Assembly (NCBI GenBank): GCA_947452985.1 | Contig: CANGEU010000002.1 | Span: 52,087 to 116,086 of the forward strand | Direction of reading: 5' to 3' | Length of the DNA stretch: 64,000 nt | Origin: Micrococcales bacterium | Lineage (GTDB): Bacteria; Actinomycetota; Actinomycetes; Actinomycetales; Microbacteriaceae | In this document: piece after piece, positions 1-11,077 of the stretch | Numbering within the stretch: position 1 is the stretch's first letter | Layout: every line of letters begins with the position of its first letter | Notes under the pieces: generated by a model | What the model saw: only the letters and a program-made list of their open reading frames with translations | Databases searched by the model: none | What the model was told of the DNA's origin: nothing | Translations under genes and position numbers: made by a program

Positions 1-468
1 GAGTTGGCATACTCTCGCCTCAAGCAAGCATTCCGTGACCGCGCAGTTCATAAGGTTTATCACGCGCTAGTTCAGGGACATCCGGATCCTTCGTCCGGAA
101 CCTTTGACGCACCAATCGCCCGCCACCCAAAAGCCGAGTTCAAATTTCACGTGCATCCGGATGGCAAACCCTCGGTGACGCATTACGAGACGATTGAAGC
201 GTTTCGATCGGCATCGCTACTGGAAATTATTTTGGAGACTGGCCGAACCCACCAAATTCGAGTTCATTTTTCTGCCTTCAGGCACCCGTTGGTTGGTGAC
301 ACCATGTACGGAGCGGATCCGACATTAGCTAAGAAACTGGGCATTGAACACCAGTGGTTACACGCAGTTCGACTCAGTTTTGATCATCCAATTACCGGCG
401 ACAAGGTTTCTTTTGAGAGCGAATATCCTGTCGAGTTGTCGAAGGTGTTAGACCTTCTGCGTGGCTAG
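1..468 (+). CDS. rluD: RluA/RluD-family 23S rRNA pseudouridine synthase, C-terminal part (5' truncated by window edge)
   Basis: Open to the window edge; motifs [10 protein letters not shown] and [23 protein letters not shown] typical of the RluA family. Confidence 0.9.
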   Translation, partial: ELAYSRLKQAFRDRAVHKVYHALVQGHPDPSSGTFDAPIARHPKAEFKFHVHPDGKPSVTHYETIEAFRSASLLEIILETGRTHQIRVHFSAFRHPLVGDTMYGADPTLAKKLGIEHQWLHAVRLSFDHPITGDKVSFESEYPVELSKVLDLLRG

Positions 469-530
469 TTTCGAGTTGTCTCAAAAGCGGATACTCTTAT
501 CTGTCTCAAGCGATTATTTAGAGGTGAAAC

Positions 531-3500
531 GTGTCCGGTAAGTCCTTCGTTCACCTTCACGTTCACACCGAGTATTCGATTCTCGATGGCGCCGCGCGCA
601 TCGACGACTTGATGAAAGCCGCCCGTCAAATGGACATGCCCGCAGTGGCAATGACCGACCACGGTAATCTCCACGCAGCCTACGAATTCGTGAACGCTGC
701 CAAAAAAGTTGGCATCAAACCCATCATCGGCATGGAAGCCTATGTCGCACCCCGAGTTCATCGATCAGATCGCACCAGAACTAACTTCGGCGACGGCGGG
801 CCAGACGATGTTTCGTCGAACGGCGCCTATACCCACATGACGTTGTTGGCCAAGAATACCGAAGGCATGTACAACCTTTTCCGCATGTCAACCATGGCTT
901 ACACCGACGGAATCTTTTACAAGCCGCGCATCGATCGCGAGCTTTTGCACAAATACGGTAAGGGTCTAATTGGCACCACCGGTTGTGCAGCTGGTGAAAT
1001 CAATGTGATGTTGCGCTTCGGTCGCTGGGACGACGCGGTGGCCACGGTTCGTGAAATGCAGGAAATTTTCGGTAAAGAGAATTACTACTGCGAAATCATG
1101 CGCCATGGCATCGAAATTGAAGAACGAACCGAAAAAGAACTCATCCGACTGGCTCGCGAGACCGGGATGCCGCTACTGGCTTCAAACGACCTTCACTACG
1201 TTCACGATCACCAAGCAGAGTCACAAGAGGCCCTGCTCTGTGTGCAAACAAACGACACTCTAGATAACCCAGATCGATTCCGTTTTGGTGGAACCGGCTT
1301 TTATCTGAAATCGCCGGAGCAAATGCGCGAGCTTTTCAAGGACCTACCGGAAGCCTGCGATAACACCCTAAAAATTGCCGAAGAATGCAATGTCGATTTT
1401 TCAAAGCAAGAACTTATGCCAAGATTCCCGGTGCCGGATGGTTACACCGAGGAGTCTTGGTTTGAAAAAGAAGTTGCTGAAGGTATGCAGCGCCGTTTCC
1501 CGGATGGAATCCCCGAGGCCCAGGCTAAGCAGTGTGCTTATGAAATTGAAGTCATCAAGGAAATGGGTTTCCCAGGCTACTTCTTGGTCGTTGCCGACTT
1601 CATCGGTTGGGCTCGCGAACAGGGAATCAAAGTTGGTCCTGGTCGAGGTTCGGCAGCAGGAGCCATCGTCGCCTACGCCCTGGGTATCACAGCTCTGGAT
1701 CCAATTAAGTACGGTCTAATTTTCGAGCGATTCCTTAACCCCTCTCGTAAATCAATGCCGGATATCGATGTTGACTTCGACGACCGTCGTCGTGGCGATG
1801 TTATCAAGTACGTTTACCAAAAATACGGTGATGACCGGGTAGCCCAAATCGGTACCTTTAACACCATCAAGGCCAAGGCTGCTCTGAAGGACGCGGCGCG
1901 TGTTCTCGGCTTTCCTTACGCCAATGGTGAAGTGCTTACCAAGGCGTTCCCGCCGGCTGTACTCGGCCAAGAAATCGAGTTGGAAGACGTGGTCAACCCA
2001 GACCGCCCTCGTTACAAAGAAACTTCGGCACTTCGCGACATTATTCAAAGCGACTTAGATGCCAAAAAGATTTTTGATCTAGCTCGAGGCATGGAAGGCC
2101 TGAAACGTTCGACCAGCGTTCACGCCGCCGGAGTGATCATTTCGGCTATGTCACTGATCGACGTTGTGCCGCTAATGACTCGAGAAGGCGAAACCGGCTA
2201 CATCACCCAGTTCGACGCTGGGCCTTTGGAAAAGCTCGGTCTTTTGAAGATGGACTTCCTGGGGCTTCGAAATCTAACCGTGCTTGAAGATGCCCTAATC
2301 AACATTCGCGCCAATGGGCTTGAGGCACCAGACCTTGATTCTTTGGATCTGGACGCCGACGAGAAGGCGTATCAGCTCCTCGGGCAAGGCGACACATTAG
2401 GTGTTTTCCAGCTCGATGGTGAGGCGATGCGTTCGCTGTTGCGCCTGATGAAGCCAACCTCATTCGAAGACATCTCGGCGGCTATCGCGCTTTATCGCCC
2501 AGGACCAATGGGTGTGAACGCGCACACCAACTACGCCAAGCGCAAGAACGGGCTTCAGGCCAACATCCCGATTCACCCAACTTTGGAAGAGCCTCTCAAA
2601 GAGGTACTTGGTCCGACTTACGGATTGATTGTTTACCAAGAGCAGGTAATGGCGGCAGCTCAAAAAGTTGCAAGTTTTTCTTTGGCTCAGGCAGACAACC
2701 TTCGCAAGGCAATGGGTAAAAAAGATGCCAAGGAACTAGATAGTTTGCTTGAGGCTTTCCGCGCTGGAATGTTGAGCAACGGCTTTACTGAAGAGGCTGT
2801 TACGGCACTTTGGGACACGCTCTTGCCGTTCGCCGGCTACGCGTTCAATAAGGCGCACAGCGCCGCCTACGGAGTCCTTTCGTACTGGACTGCCTACATG
2901 AAGGCGAACCACCCAGCCGAGTACATGGCAGCCTTGCTCACCAGTGTTGGCGATGCCAGAGATAAGTTGGCAATCTACCTGAGCGCCTGCCGAAAAATGG
3001 GTCTCGAGGTTCAGTCTCCAGATGTGAACGAGTCAATCGGTAACTTCTCGGGTGTTGAGTCCAGAATCCGTTTCGGACTAGCCGCAATTCGCGGTGTCGG
3101 TGAAAGCGTGGTCGCTGGAATCGTCGAGGCACGAACCGAGCAAGGCAAGTTCACATCGTTTAATGACTTCCTGAAGAAGGTGCCCGTCCAGGTTTGCAAC
3201 AAGCGAACCATTGAGTCGCTTATCAAGGCCGGAGCGTTCGACAGTCTCGGGCACACCAGACGCTCGCTAATGGCAATTTATGAATCTGCAGTCGATGGCC
3301 AAGTCTCCCGGAAGCGCGAAGAAGCCAAGGGTCAAATGGACCTTTTTGGCGGAATGTTCGAAGAAGATCCGACCCTGGTTGAAATTCCAGACCACGAAGA
3401 GTTTGATAAGCGAACCAAGCTCGCCATGGAGCGCGACACTCTAGGTCTCTATGTGAGTGACCACCCACTCTTTGGACGCGAGTCGCAATTGGCTTCGAAT

Positions 3501-4139
3501 TCAAATTACTCAATTGGCTATTTCATTGAGAATGAGACCATCGAAGACGGCAGCACCACCTCGCTCTGTGGATTGATTACGGGAATCCAAAACCGCGTTG
3601 GTAAGAAATCTGGAAAGCCTTATTTGCTAGTAACTATTGAAGACTTCGAAGGTGAACTTTCGTTCATGCTGACCGGTAAATCCTTCAGCGAATATGCCAA
3701 TGAGCTAAAACCAGACATGGTGGTCTCGGTTCGTGGTCGAGTTAATAACCGTGATGACGGACGTAATCTTTCGGCATATTCAATCAATGTTTTAGACGCA
3801 CCGGCTGCGGGAGAATTTCTAGGGAAAATTCATGTTCGCATCGAAAACGAAAAAGCTAACCGCGAAACCTTGGAGCGATTGAACTCGATCATCAAACAAA
3901 ATGTGGGCTCCAGCGAGTTCATCATCACCATTTCGGCCGATGGTCAAACGCGAACATATACTCTGCCGCAAAAGGTGCGGTACTCGGTCGAGTTCATTGG
4001 CGAACTAAAAGTATTACTCGGTTCCCAAGCAATCGTTCGTGATGGTGACAAGCCAACCCAAGCGGCTCCAAACGAGGAGAAGTTAGCCGATCAGGTAGTT
4101 TCGCTGGAAGTAAATCAGCGGACGCTGTTCGATTCCTGA
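531..4139 (+). CDS. dnaE: DNA polymerase III subunit alpha
   Basis: 1202 aa; PHP domain FVHLHVHTEYSILDGA, catalytic PDIDVDFDDRRR, GTG start. Confidence 0.97.
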   Translation: MSGKSFVHLHVHTEYSILDGAARIDDLMKAARQMDMPAVAMTDHGNLHAAYEFVNAAKKVGIKPIIGMEAYVAPRVHRSDRTRTNFGDGGPDDVSSNGAYTHMTLLAKNTEGMYNLFRMSTMAYTDGIFYKPRIDRELLHKYGKGLIGTTGCAAGEINVMLRFGRWDDAVATVREMQEIFGKENYYCEIMRHGIEIEERTEKELIRLARETGMPLLASNDLHYVHDHQAESQEALLCVQTNDTLDNPDRFRFGGTGFYLKSPEQMRELFKDLPEACDNTLKIAEECNVDFSKQELMPRFPVPDGYTEESWFEKEVAEGMQRRFPDGIPEAQAKQCAYEIEVIKEMGFPGYFLVVADFIGWAREQGIKVGPGRGSAAGAIVAYALGITALDPIKYGLIFERFLNPSRKSMPDIDVDFDDRRRGDVIKYVYQKYGDDRVAQIGTFNTIKAKAALKDAARVLGFPYANGEVLTKAFPPAVLGQEIELEDVVNPDRPRYKETSALRDIIQSDLDAKKIFDLARGMEGLKRSTSVHAAGVIISAMSLIDVVPLMTREGETGYITQFDAGPLEKLGLLKMDFLGLRNLTVLEDALINIRANGLEAPDLDSLDLDADEKAYQLLGQGDTLGVFQLDGEAMRSLLRLMKPTSFEDISAAIALYRPGPMGVNAHTNYAKRKNGLQANIPIHPTLEEPLKEVLGPTYGLIVYQEQVMAAAQKVASFSLAQADNLRKAMGKKDAKELDSLLEAFRAGMLSNGFTEEAVTALWDTLLPFAGYAFNKAHSAAYGVLSYWTAYMKANHPAEYMAALLTSVGDARDKLAIYLSACRKMGLEVQSPDVNESIGNFSGVESRIRFGLAAIRGVGESVVAGIVEARTEQGKFTSFNDFLKKVPVQVCNKRTIESLIKAGAFDSLGHTRRSLMAIYESAVDGQVSRKREEAKGQMDLFGGMFEEDPTLVEIPDHEEFDKRTKLAMERDTLGLYVSDHPLFGRESQLASNSNYSIGYFIENETIEDGSTTSLCGLITGIQNRVGKKSGKPYLLVTIEDFEGELSFMLTGKSFSEYANELKPDMVVSVRGRVNNRDDGRNLSAYSINVLDAPAAGEFLGKIHVRIENEKANRETLERLNSIIKQNVGSSEFIITISADGQTRTYTLPQKVRYSVEFIGELKVLLGSQAIVRDGDKPTQAAPNEEKLADQVVSLEVNQRTLFDS

Positions 4140-4586
4140 CAAGCCATCAACGACATCCACAATAACTACCGCGTTATTTTCAACCGCGTGAATTTCTCGA
4201 ATACCTGCAATTAGAACCGAAGAGGCTTCAGGGAAGATAGGCAACCCCTTTGGCCCAAATTCCCAATCTTTGTCTGAAAACCGTTTGGTGTGGTCGGCCG
4301 CCATTTTTGTAGCAAGCTGCTGGTTGTTCTCTCCGAGAGTGTGAATCGCAACCCAGGTTGCCTTACAGAGCGCAGGCCAGGTTGAAGATCCCGAGGCAAC
4401 ATTGAAGCTTGCCAATGGGGGAGTTGCTCCTAGCGATGTAACGGATGTTGCTGTGAAACCAACCGGATTTCCGGCTTCGTCAAGAAGAGTGATTACGGCA
4501 ACGCCTGAAGCGTGATGACGGAAAGTATTTTTTAGCGCCTCAACCGAATCTTCGATTACGGACATGTCTTCGATGTTTGAACTCAC
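4083..4586 (-). CDS. flavin reductase family (HpaC-like) protein
   Basis: 167 aa; FRHHASGVAVITLLD..GNPVGFTATSVTSLGATPPLASFNV and C-terminal PLIYFQRNY. Confidence 0.88.
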   Translation of the reverse strand: MSSNIEDMSVIEDSVEALKNTFRHHASGVAVITLLDEAGNPVGFTATSVTSLGATPPLASFNVASGSSTWPALCKATWVAIHTLGENNQQLATKMAADHTKRFSDKDWEFGPKGLPIFPEASSVLIAGIREIHAVENNAVVIVDVVDGLSGIEQRPLIYFQRNYLIG

Positions 4587-4645
4587 CTAAGTAGGCTACC
4601 TAATCTTCGGGGCGCGAATAGAATTGACTAGGAACTGGAGCCCTT

Positions 4646-5977
4646 TTGACCACTAATCTTTTGCGAATTGTTGATCTTCGCGGTGGTTTGCCCGTTTCTT
4701 CCAAGTTAAACCAATTAGTTCCCCGTGCGAGCCTAAAGATTGAGACAGCCGTAGACCAAGTCACGGCACTTATTCGAGATGTTGAAGTTCGTGGGGAATC
4801 CGCTCTCATCGAGCTGACCCAAAAGTTTGATGGTTTTGATCCAAGCCCAATTCGGGTACCCCAAATCGAATTGGATTCGGCTCTGGCTGGACTAAGTGAC
4901 GGCCTAAGGTCGGCTTTGGAAGCTGCGATTTCTAGAGTCCGACAGGTGAGCATCGACAACTTGCCGACCACCGTCACCACTGAGTTTTCAAGTGGCGGAA
5001 AAGTTCACCAGCGCTGGGTACCGGTTGATTCGGTCGGTCTCTACGTACCCGGTGGTAAAGCCGTTTACCCGTCCAGCGTGGTCATGAACGTGGTGCCGGC
5101 TCAGGTCGCCGGGGTGCCCAGACTAGTGATCACAACCCCTGGTCAAAAAGCTTTTGGGGGTCGACCACACCCAACTGTGTTGGCGGCGGCGGCGCTGCTC
5201 GGAGTCACAGAGGTTTACAACGTCGGGGGACCAGCAGCAATTGCCGCATTGGCTCACGGCGTTCCAGGTATCGGTTTAGAGCCGGTTAGTTTGGTTACCG
5301 GCCCAGGAAATATCTACGTGACGGCAGCTAAGCGAGCCGTTCGTGGATTGGTAGGCATCGACTCCGAAGCCGGTACTACCGAAATTCTGGTTATCGCCGA
5401 TGGGCAGGCTAATCCCGAGTTTGTAGCAGCCGATTTGTTATCACAAGCTGAGCACGACGAAGCCGCTGCGTCTGTCCTGGTAACGGACTCTGTACAGCTT
5501 GCCGACGCGGTTCAGATTGCGCTGAGCCGAAGGCTTTCCCAGACGAGTCACACCAAACGTGCGGAAACGGCCTTGCGAGGTGAACAGTCAGCCATTGTCC
5601 TAGTGGCAAATGTTGAGGCGGCAGTGGAATTCGCAAACGCATATGCCACTGAGCACCTTGAACTTCAGGTTGCCAATCCGATCGAGGTACTTCCACAAAT
5701 TTCAAATGCTGGCGCAGTGTTCCTAGGTAAGTTCTCACCAGTTTCTCTGGGTGACTATGTCGCAGGTTCAAACCACGTTTTACCGACCAACCAGCAATCT
5801 AAGTTTGGTGCAGGGCTCTCGGTACACACGTTCCTCCGGGCCCAGCAGGTAATCGACTACAGCGAGGATGCACTTGCTGAGGCGGTCGCTTATGTAGACG
5901 CACTTGCCAACGAAGAGGGATTGCCCGCCCACTTCGAAGCCATCCGAGCTCGGTTTGAACAACCAGAAAGATTATGA
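4646..5977 (+). CDS. hisD: histidinol dehydrogenase
   Basis: 443 aa; VGLYVPGGKAVYPSSVVMNVVPAQVAGV, GPGNIYVTAAKR, GSNHVLPT. Confidence 0.96.
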   Translation: MTTNLLRIVDLRGGLPVSSKLNQLVPRASLKIETAVDQVTALIRDVEVRGESALIELTQKFDGFDPSPIRVPQIELDSALAGLSDGLRSALEAAISRVRQVSIDNLPTTVTTEFSSGGKVHQRWVPVDSVGLYVPGGKAVYPSSVVMNVVPAQVAGVPRLVITTPGQKAFGGRPHPTVLAAAALLGVTEVYNVGGPAAIAALAHGVPGIGLEPVSLVTGPGNIYVTAAKRAVRGLVGIDSEAGTTEILVIADGQANPEFVAADLLSQAEHDEAAASVLVTDSVQLADAVQIALSRRLSQTSHTKRAETALRGEQSAIVLVANVEAAVEFANAYATEHLELQVANPIEVLPQISNAGAVFLGKFSPVSLGDYVAGSNHVLPTNQQSKFGAGLSVHTFLRAQQVIDYSEDALAEAVAYVDALANEEGLPAHFEAIRARFEQPERL

Positions 5978-6999
5978 AGATGCTTTACTCGCTCCTGTTC
6001 AAGCTAATCTTTACGAGATTCGACCCTGAAAGCGTTCACCACTTTGTAGCCGGATGCCTAAAATTTGCTTCACGTCTAGGGCTTACTAGAATCTTCAGAC
6101 TTCGACCCAAGCAGGTACGCATCGTCGATGCTTTCGGACTCAAATTTGCAGGTCCCTTTGGACTAGCTGCTGGATTCGACAAGAACGGCGAGCTTATCAA
6201 ACCGCTTGCGGACCTTGGATTTTCACACATCGAGGTAGGCACAGTTACCGCAATCGCCCAACCAGGAAATGAGAAGCCACGGTTATTCCGTTTGACCGCA
6301 GACCGAGCCTTGATCAACCGAATGGGTTTTAATAACCAGGGTGCCAGTGCCTTAGCTGCTCGCTTGGCCAAGCTTCGAGCATCCAATAAATCGCTTCCGA
6401 TTATTGGGGTAAATATTGGCAAGAGCAAAGTAACCCCGATTGAGGATGCCGTTACCGATTATGAGACGAGCGCAAGCCTCTTGGCACCGCTGGCTGATTA
6501 CCTTGCAGTAAACGTTTCTTCTCCGAACACACCTGGACTTCGAAGCCTTCAGGACATCGAATCACTTAAGCCGATTTTGGAGGCGGTGCTAAATCAGGCC
6601 GGAACCAAGCCGGTTTTAGTGAAAATTGCACCAGATCTTGCAGATGAAGACATCGTGGCAATTGCTGAGTTGGCAGTTTCGCTTGGCCTTGCCGGCGTCA
6701 TTGCGACGAACACCACGATTTCCCGTGATGGTTTGCAAACCCCTTCAACTAAGGTTGCCGAAATGGGCGCGGGCGGTCTCTCCGGATTACCAGTTCGTGA
6801 GCGTTCGCTTGAGGTTTTGGCACTTTTGAACCGCGTAATTGCCGGACGCATTGCAATCATTTCAGTGGGTGGAGTTGAAACAACCGCCGATGTAGCGGAA
6901 CGCTTGAAAATGGGCGCAACCCTAGTTCAGGGATACACCGGATTTATCTACCAGGGACCATTCTGGGCCAGGAAGATAAACCGGGAATTAGTTAACTAG
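5974..6999 (+). CDS. pyrD: quinone-dependent (class 2) dihydroorotate dehydrogenase
   Basis: 341 aa; GPFGLAAGFDKNGE, NVSSPNTPGLRSLQ, overlaps hisD stop by 4 nt. Confidence 0.95.
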   Translation: MKMLYSLLFKLIFTRFDPESVHHFVAGCLKFASRLGLTRIFRLRPKQVRIVDAFGLKFAGPFGLAAGFDKNGELIKPLADLGFSHIEVGTVTAIAQPGNEKPRLFRLTADRALINRMGFNNQGASALAARLAKLRASNKSLPIIGVNIGKSKVTPIEDAVTDYETSASLLAPLADYLAVNVSSPNTPGLRSLQDIESLKPILEAVLNQAGTKPVLVKIAPDLADEDIVAIAELAVSLGLAGVIATNTTISRDGLQTPSTKVAEMGAGGLSGLPVRERSLEVLALLNRVIAGRIAIISVGGVETTADVAERLKMGATLVQGYTGFIYQGPFWARKINRELVN

Positions 7000-7610
7000 T
7001 CGAATTTGTGTCCGCGAGGCACCTTGGCTTTAGGTGTGCGCATGAATCGTGGGTACATCGATCGCACTGCAACGTAGAACCAGATTCCCTTTTCAACGTT
7101 TCCTGCCCCAAATTTCTTGGTAACAATTTTTTTCGCACGAAGCTGAATTAGGAATGTGTCTAGCAGGTAGACCACAAAAAGTAGTAAAACAAGGTTGCTC
7201 AGAAGAATGGTCAACGGTGTTAATTTGCTGCTGGTGTATGTGAAGAACAGGGTTACCACCATGAAGACCATAAGGACTTCACCGGCCGTCAGGTAGCGCG
7301 AGTCGACGATGTCGCGAAGCATGGAGCGCTGAGCACCCGAGTCACGCTTTGGTAAGTACTTTGGATCTCCATTGGCTAAACCGCGGCTAGCCTCTAGACG
7401 ACGTTCCCGCATAGCCGCGCGCTCGGCCTTGCGAGCCTCAGGTGTTTTTGGTGCAACTAGTGGACGCTTGCGAGCGGCTTCCTGCTGCTTGCGCGCTGGA
7501 GTTGGCTTGCCTTTTTTGAGGTTTGGAGTCTGCTCAGTCATAACCATTAGGTTAGCGGAATGTTTCTGCTGGCTTTGCTGTTTAGTGAAGTTAGAATTAG
7601 TTGTATTCAC
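6996..7610 (-). CDS. DUF3043 domain-containing membrane protein (true start probably downstream at MTEQTPNLKKGKPTPAR)
   Basis: Basic N-terminus KGKPTPARKQQEAARKRPL then TM segments; usual neighbour of the HesB/IscA gene in actinobacteria. Confidence 0.8.
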   Translation of the reverse strand: MNTTNSNFTKQQSQQKHSANLMVMTEQTPNLKKGKPTPARKQQEAARKRPLVAPKTPEARKAERAAMRERRLEASRGLANGDPKYLPKRDSGAQRSMLRDIVDSRYLTAGEVLMVFMVVTLFFTYTSSKLTPLTILLSNLVLLLFVVYLLDTFLIQLRAKKIVTKKFGAGNVEKGIWFYVAVRSMYPRFMRTPKAKVPRGHKFD

Positions 7611-7622
7611 AAGGAGTAAAAA

Positions 7623-7967
7623 ATGACTGAAACCACCGATTACAAAATTGAAGTTACCGATGCCGCAATCGAATGGATTTCTAGCACCCTTGAGCAGGCC
7701 GGTGGCGAAGAGAAGCTTGCCATTCGACTCGAGGCCGCTCCTGGCGGTTGTCAGGGTCTCGAATACAAGCCAACCTACGAAGACAAGTTCTACGAGGACG
7801 ACATTCGCTTCCCGGTTGGCAACTACGAGCTAGTTATCGACCCAATGTCGATCGAACTAGTCAAGGGTTCCACAATTGACTACAAAAACTCTCTTACTGA
7901 GCAGGGTCTGGTCATTGATAACCCGAATGCCACCTCAACCTGTGCCTGCGGTCAATCTTTCTGCTAA
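7623..7967 (+). CDS. erpA: iron-sulfur cluster insertion/assembly protein (HesB/IscA/ErpA type)
   Basis: 114 aa; GGCQGLEYKP and C-terminal STCACGQSF. Confidence 0.9.
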   Translation: MTETTDYKIEVTDAAIEWISSTLEQAGGEEKLAIRLEAAPGGCQGLEYKPTYEDKFYEDDIRFPVGNYELVIDPMSIELVKGSTIDYKNSLTEQGLVIDNPNATSTCACGQSFC

Positions 7968-8061
7968 AACCGTTAAGATTTTTCGGTTTTTAGGCGTTTT
8001 TCACGCCCATGCCTAAGCCCTCGGGCGTAGACTAAATCAGTAACGATTCGAAGGGTCGACT

Positions 8062-8937
8062 GTGCTTTCTAAGCGTGCTCTAAGAGTTGCAATAGCAACG
8101 GCTGCTGCAACTACAACCTTGTTCCTGTCTGGTTGCTCGCAAGAGCAATTGAGCTCAGCAATTCTGATGCCTCTCCCAGCTTCTAGCTCAGATGTAACCA
8201 ACCACACCGACCGTGTCACGGACCTGTGGAACATCTCATGGGCTGTCCTTTGGGCAGTCGGCGCTATCGCCTGGGGTCTAATGTTCTGGGCGATCGTCGT
8301 CTACCGTCGTCGCAAGGGTGACACCCACCTTCCTGCTCAGATGCGCTACAACAACCCAATTGAGATTTTGTTCACCGTGGTGCCACTTATCTTGGTCATC
8401 GGTTTCTTTGCTTTCACCGCTCGCGACATGAAGGTCATTGAAACACCTAACAACCCTGAAGTCACTGTTCAGGTAATTGGTAAGCAGTGGAGTTGGGACT
8501 TTAACTACACCAACGAAAACGTTTACGACTCTGGAATCCAGTCCCAATACATCACCGGAAACGACGGCAAGAAGGCCGGACTTCCAACCTTGTACTTGCC
8601 TGTAAACAAGCGCGTTGAATTGGTTTTGAACTCTCGCGATGTAGACCACTCATTCTGGGTAGTTGAGTTCCTCTACAAGAAGGACGCACTGCCTGGTAAG
8701 ACCAACCACGAGTACTTCACTCCAACCAAGATCGGCGACTACAACGGTAAGTGCGCTGAACTTTGTGGCGAGTTCCACTCGATGATGCTTTTCAACGTAA
8801 AGGTCGTTTCGCAGTCTGACTACGACCAGCACATTGCAGCGCTCAAGGCAGCCGGCCAGGTAGGTCAGCTTTCACTTGATGCCAGCCGAAACCAGAATCT
8901 TCCAGGCGTTGCCGCTCCAGCAGAGAACGAGGGCTAA
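8062..8937 (+). CDS. ctaC: cytochrome c oxidase subunit II
   Basis: Lipobox-like LFLSGCSQ, CuA motif [13 protein letters not shown]. Confidence 0.96.
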   Translation: MLSKRALRVAIATAAATTTLFLSGCSQEQLSSAILMPLPASSSDVTNHTDRVTDLWNISWAVLWAVGAIAWGLMFWAIVVYRRRKGDTHLPAQMRYNNPIEILFTVVPLILVIGFFAFTARDMKVIETPNNPEVTVQVIGKQWSWDFNYTNENVYDSGIQSQYITGNDGKKAGLPTLYLPVNKRVELVLNSRDVDHSFWVVEFLYKKDALPGKTNHEYFTPTKIGDYNGKCAELCGEFHSMMLFNVKVVSQSDYDQHIAALKAAGQVGQLSLDASRNQNLPGVAAPAENEG

Positions 8938-8939
8938 TA

Positions 8940-10613
8940 ATGGCTACCGCAACCATGAATCCAGCAACTCCAGTTGTGCCACGCGATAAGGGACGCATCC
9001 TTGTTGATTGGCTAACCACTACCGATCACAAGAAGATTGGTTACCTCTACCTCATTACTTCATTTGTCTACTTCCTCATTGGTGGAGTTATGGCGCTGAT
9101 GATCCGCGCCCAGCTCACCATGCCGGGTCTTCAAATTGTTGGCTCAAAAGAGCAGTACAACCAGCTGTTCACCATGCACGGCACCATCATGTTGCTCATG
9201 TTTGCAACTCCGTTGTTTGCCGCGTTTGCAAACATCTTGATGCCAGTTCAAATTGGTGCCCCAGATGTTGCATTCCCTCGCTTGAACGCCATTGCTTACT
9301 GGTTCTACTTCTTCGGTAGTCTGGTTGCAGTAGCTGGTTTCTTCACCCCACAGGGAGCTGCTTCGTTCGGTTGGTTCGCTTACGTTCCGCTTTCTACTAC
9401 GACCTTCTCACCTGGAATTGGTGGAGACCTTTGGGTATTCGGTCTAGCCCTTGGTGGTTTTGGAACCATCATGGGTGGTGTCAACTTCATCACCACAATC
9501 TTGACCATGCGCGCACCTGGTATGACCATGTTCCGTATGCCAGTTTTCACCTGGAACACCCTGGTTACTTCGATCCTGGTAATCATGTGTTTCCCACCAT
9601 TGGCCGCGGCGCTATTCGCACTTGGAGCGGACCGTAAGTTCGGTTCCCACATTTTCGACCCAGCCAACGGTGGCGCCATGCTTTGGCAACACCTGTTCTG
9701 GTTCTTCGGTCACCCAGAGGTTTACATCATCGCCCTACCGTTCTTCGGAATCATCTCGGAGATCATGCCGGTGTTCAGCCGTAAGCCAATCTTCGGTTAC
9801 AAGACTCTTATCTACGCAACCATCGCAATTGCAGCTCTTTCAATGACCGTATGGGCGCACCACATGTACGTAACCGGACAGGTATTGTTGCCGTTCTTCG
9901 CTTTCACCACCATGCTGATCGCAGTGCCAACCGGTGTTAAGGTATTCAACTGGATCGGTACCTTGTGGCGCGGCTCGGTTAGCTTCGAAACTCCAATGCT
10001 TTGGTCGCTCGGCTTCCTAACCACCTTCATTTTCGGTGGTCTGACCGGTGTTATCCTTTCCAGCCCGACCCTAGACTTCGCACTCAGCGACAGCTACTTC
10101 GTAGTTGCCCACTTCCACTACGTAATATTCGGTACCGTCGTGTTCGCTATGTTTGCGGGAATCTTCTTCTGGTACCCAAAGATGACTGGAAAGATGCTGA
10201 ACGAGCGCCTCGGAAAGGTTCAGTTCTGGATGCTCTTTGTTGGCTTCCACGGCACCTTCCTAGTGCAGCACTGGCTTGGTGTCCAGGGTATGCCCCGACG
10301 TTACGCAACCTACCTTCCTGAGGATGGATTCACCTTCCTCAATGAGGTATCAACCGCTGGTTCGGTTTTGCTAGCTCTCTCGTTCATCCCATTCCTGTGG
10401 AACGTGTACATCACTCACCGCAAGGGTGTGAAGGTGACCGTAAACGATCCTTGGGGTTATGGACGTTCACTCGAGTGGGCAACCGCTTCACCATTCCCTC
10501 GCCACAACTTCACTTCGATTCCAGTGATTCGCTCAGAGTCGCCAGCATTTGACCTGAATCACCCAGAGGCAAGTGACGCGGTAGCGACCAAGAAGATAGT
10601 AAAGAAGGGCTAA
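8940..10613 (+). CDS. ctaD: cytochrome c oxidase subunit I
   Basis: 557 aa; [29 protein letters not shown]. Confidence 0.98.
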   Translation: MATATMNPATPVVPRDKGRILVDWLTTTDHKKIGYLYLITSFVYFLIGGVMALMIRAQLTMPGLQIVGSKEQYNQLFTMHGTIMLLMFATPLFAAFANILMPVQIGAPDVAFPRLNAIAYWFYFFGSLVAVAGFFTPQGAASFGWFAYVPLSTTTFSPGIGGDLWVFGLALGGFGTIMGGVNFITTILTMRAPGMTMFRMPVFTWNTLVTSILVIMCFPPLAAALFALGADRKFGSHIFDPANGGAMLWQHLFWFFGHPEVYIIALPFFGIISEIMPVFSRKPIFGYKTLIYATIAIAALSMTVWAHHMYVTGQVLLPFFAFTTMLIAVPTGVKVFNWIGTLWRGSVSFETPMLWSLGFLTTFIFGGLTGVILSSPTLDFALSDSYFVVAHFHYVIFGTVVFAMFAGIFFWYPKMTGKMLNERLGKVQFWMLFVGFHGTFLVQHWLGVQGMPRRYATYLPEDGFTFLNEVSTAGSVLLALSFIPFLWNVYITHRKGVKVTVNDPWGYGRSLEWATASPFPRHNFTSIPVIRSESPAFDLNHPEASDAVATKKIVKKG

Positions 10614-10616
10614 TTC

Positions 10617-11069
10617 ATGCGCACTAATGCGAGACTGTTCTGGCTCCTAACCGTTTTCTACATAATTGCAGCTGTCGGTTACGCCCTAGTGGGCCTCAAT
10701 GAGCCATACCAGGGCCTTAAAGATGGCGGTCCGTCTCTAGGTTCCCTCAAGGTTGAAATTGTTGGTACTGCCGCAATTGCAATGCTTGCAATCATGTCGG
10801 CCTTCATTGCCTTCTATCTAGGTAAAACTGGCAGCAATCAGGGTCCAGTTCCTGAAGACAATCCAATGGCTAAAATCTCAGACGGTGAATCCGAAATCGG
10901 TTTCTTCAACGCCTGGAGCTGGTGGCCATTCTTCCTAGGTCTTTTCGGTGCAATTGTCTTCGCGTCGTTGGCGGTCGGTTGGTGGCTATTCATTATTGGA
11001 TTCCCGCTGGCTGTCGTTGCTTTGATCGGCTTTGTCTTCGAAAACTCTCGCGGACAGCACGCACACTAA
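10617..11069 (+). CDS. ctaF: cytochrome c oxidase subunit IV (actinobacterial CtaF)
   Basis: 150 aa membrane protein directly after ctaD; FNAWSWWPFFLGL. Confidence 0.88.
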   Translation: MRTNARLFWLLTVFYIIAAVGYALVGLNEPYQGLKDGGPSLGSLKVEIVGTAAIAMLAIMSAFIAFYLGKTGSNQGPVPEDNPMAKISDGESEIGFFNAWSWWPFFLGLFGAIVFASLAVGWWLFIIGFPLAVVALIGFVFENSRGQHAH

Positions 11070-11077
11070 CAAGAGTC

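Noticed and set aside
7966-8010. Hairpins downstream of erpA (AAAACCG...CGGTTTTT; GGCGTTTTTCACGCC)
   Set aside because: Probably a weak terminator, but the stems are short and I could not settle which pairing is real, so it is not listed as a feature.
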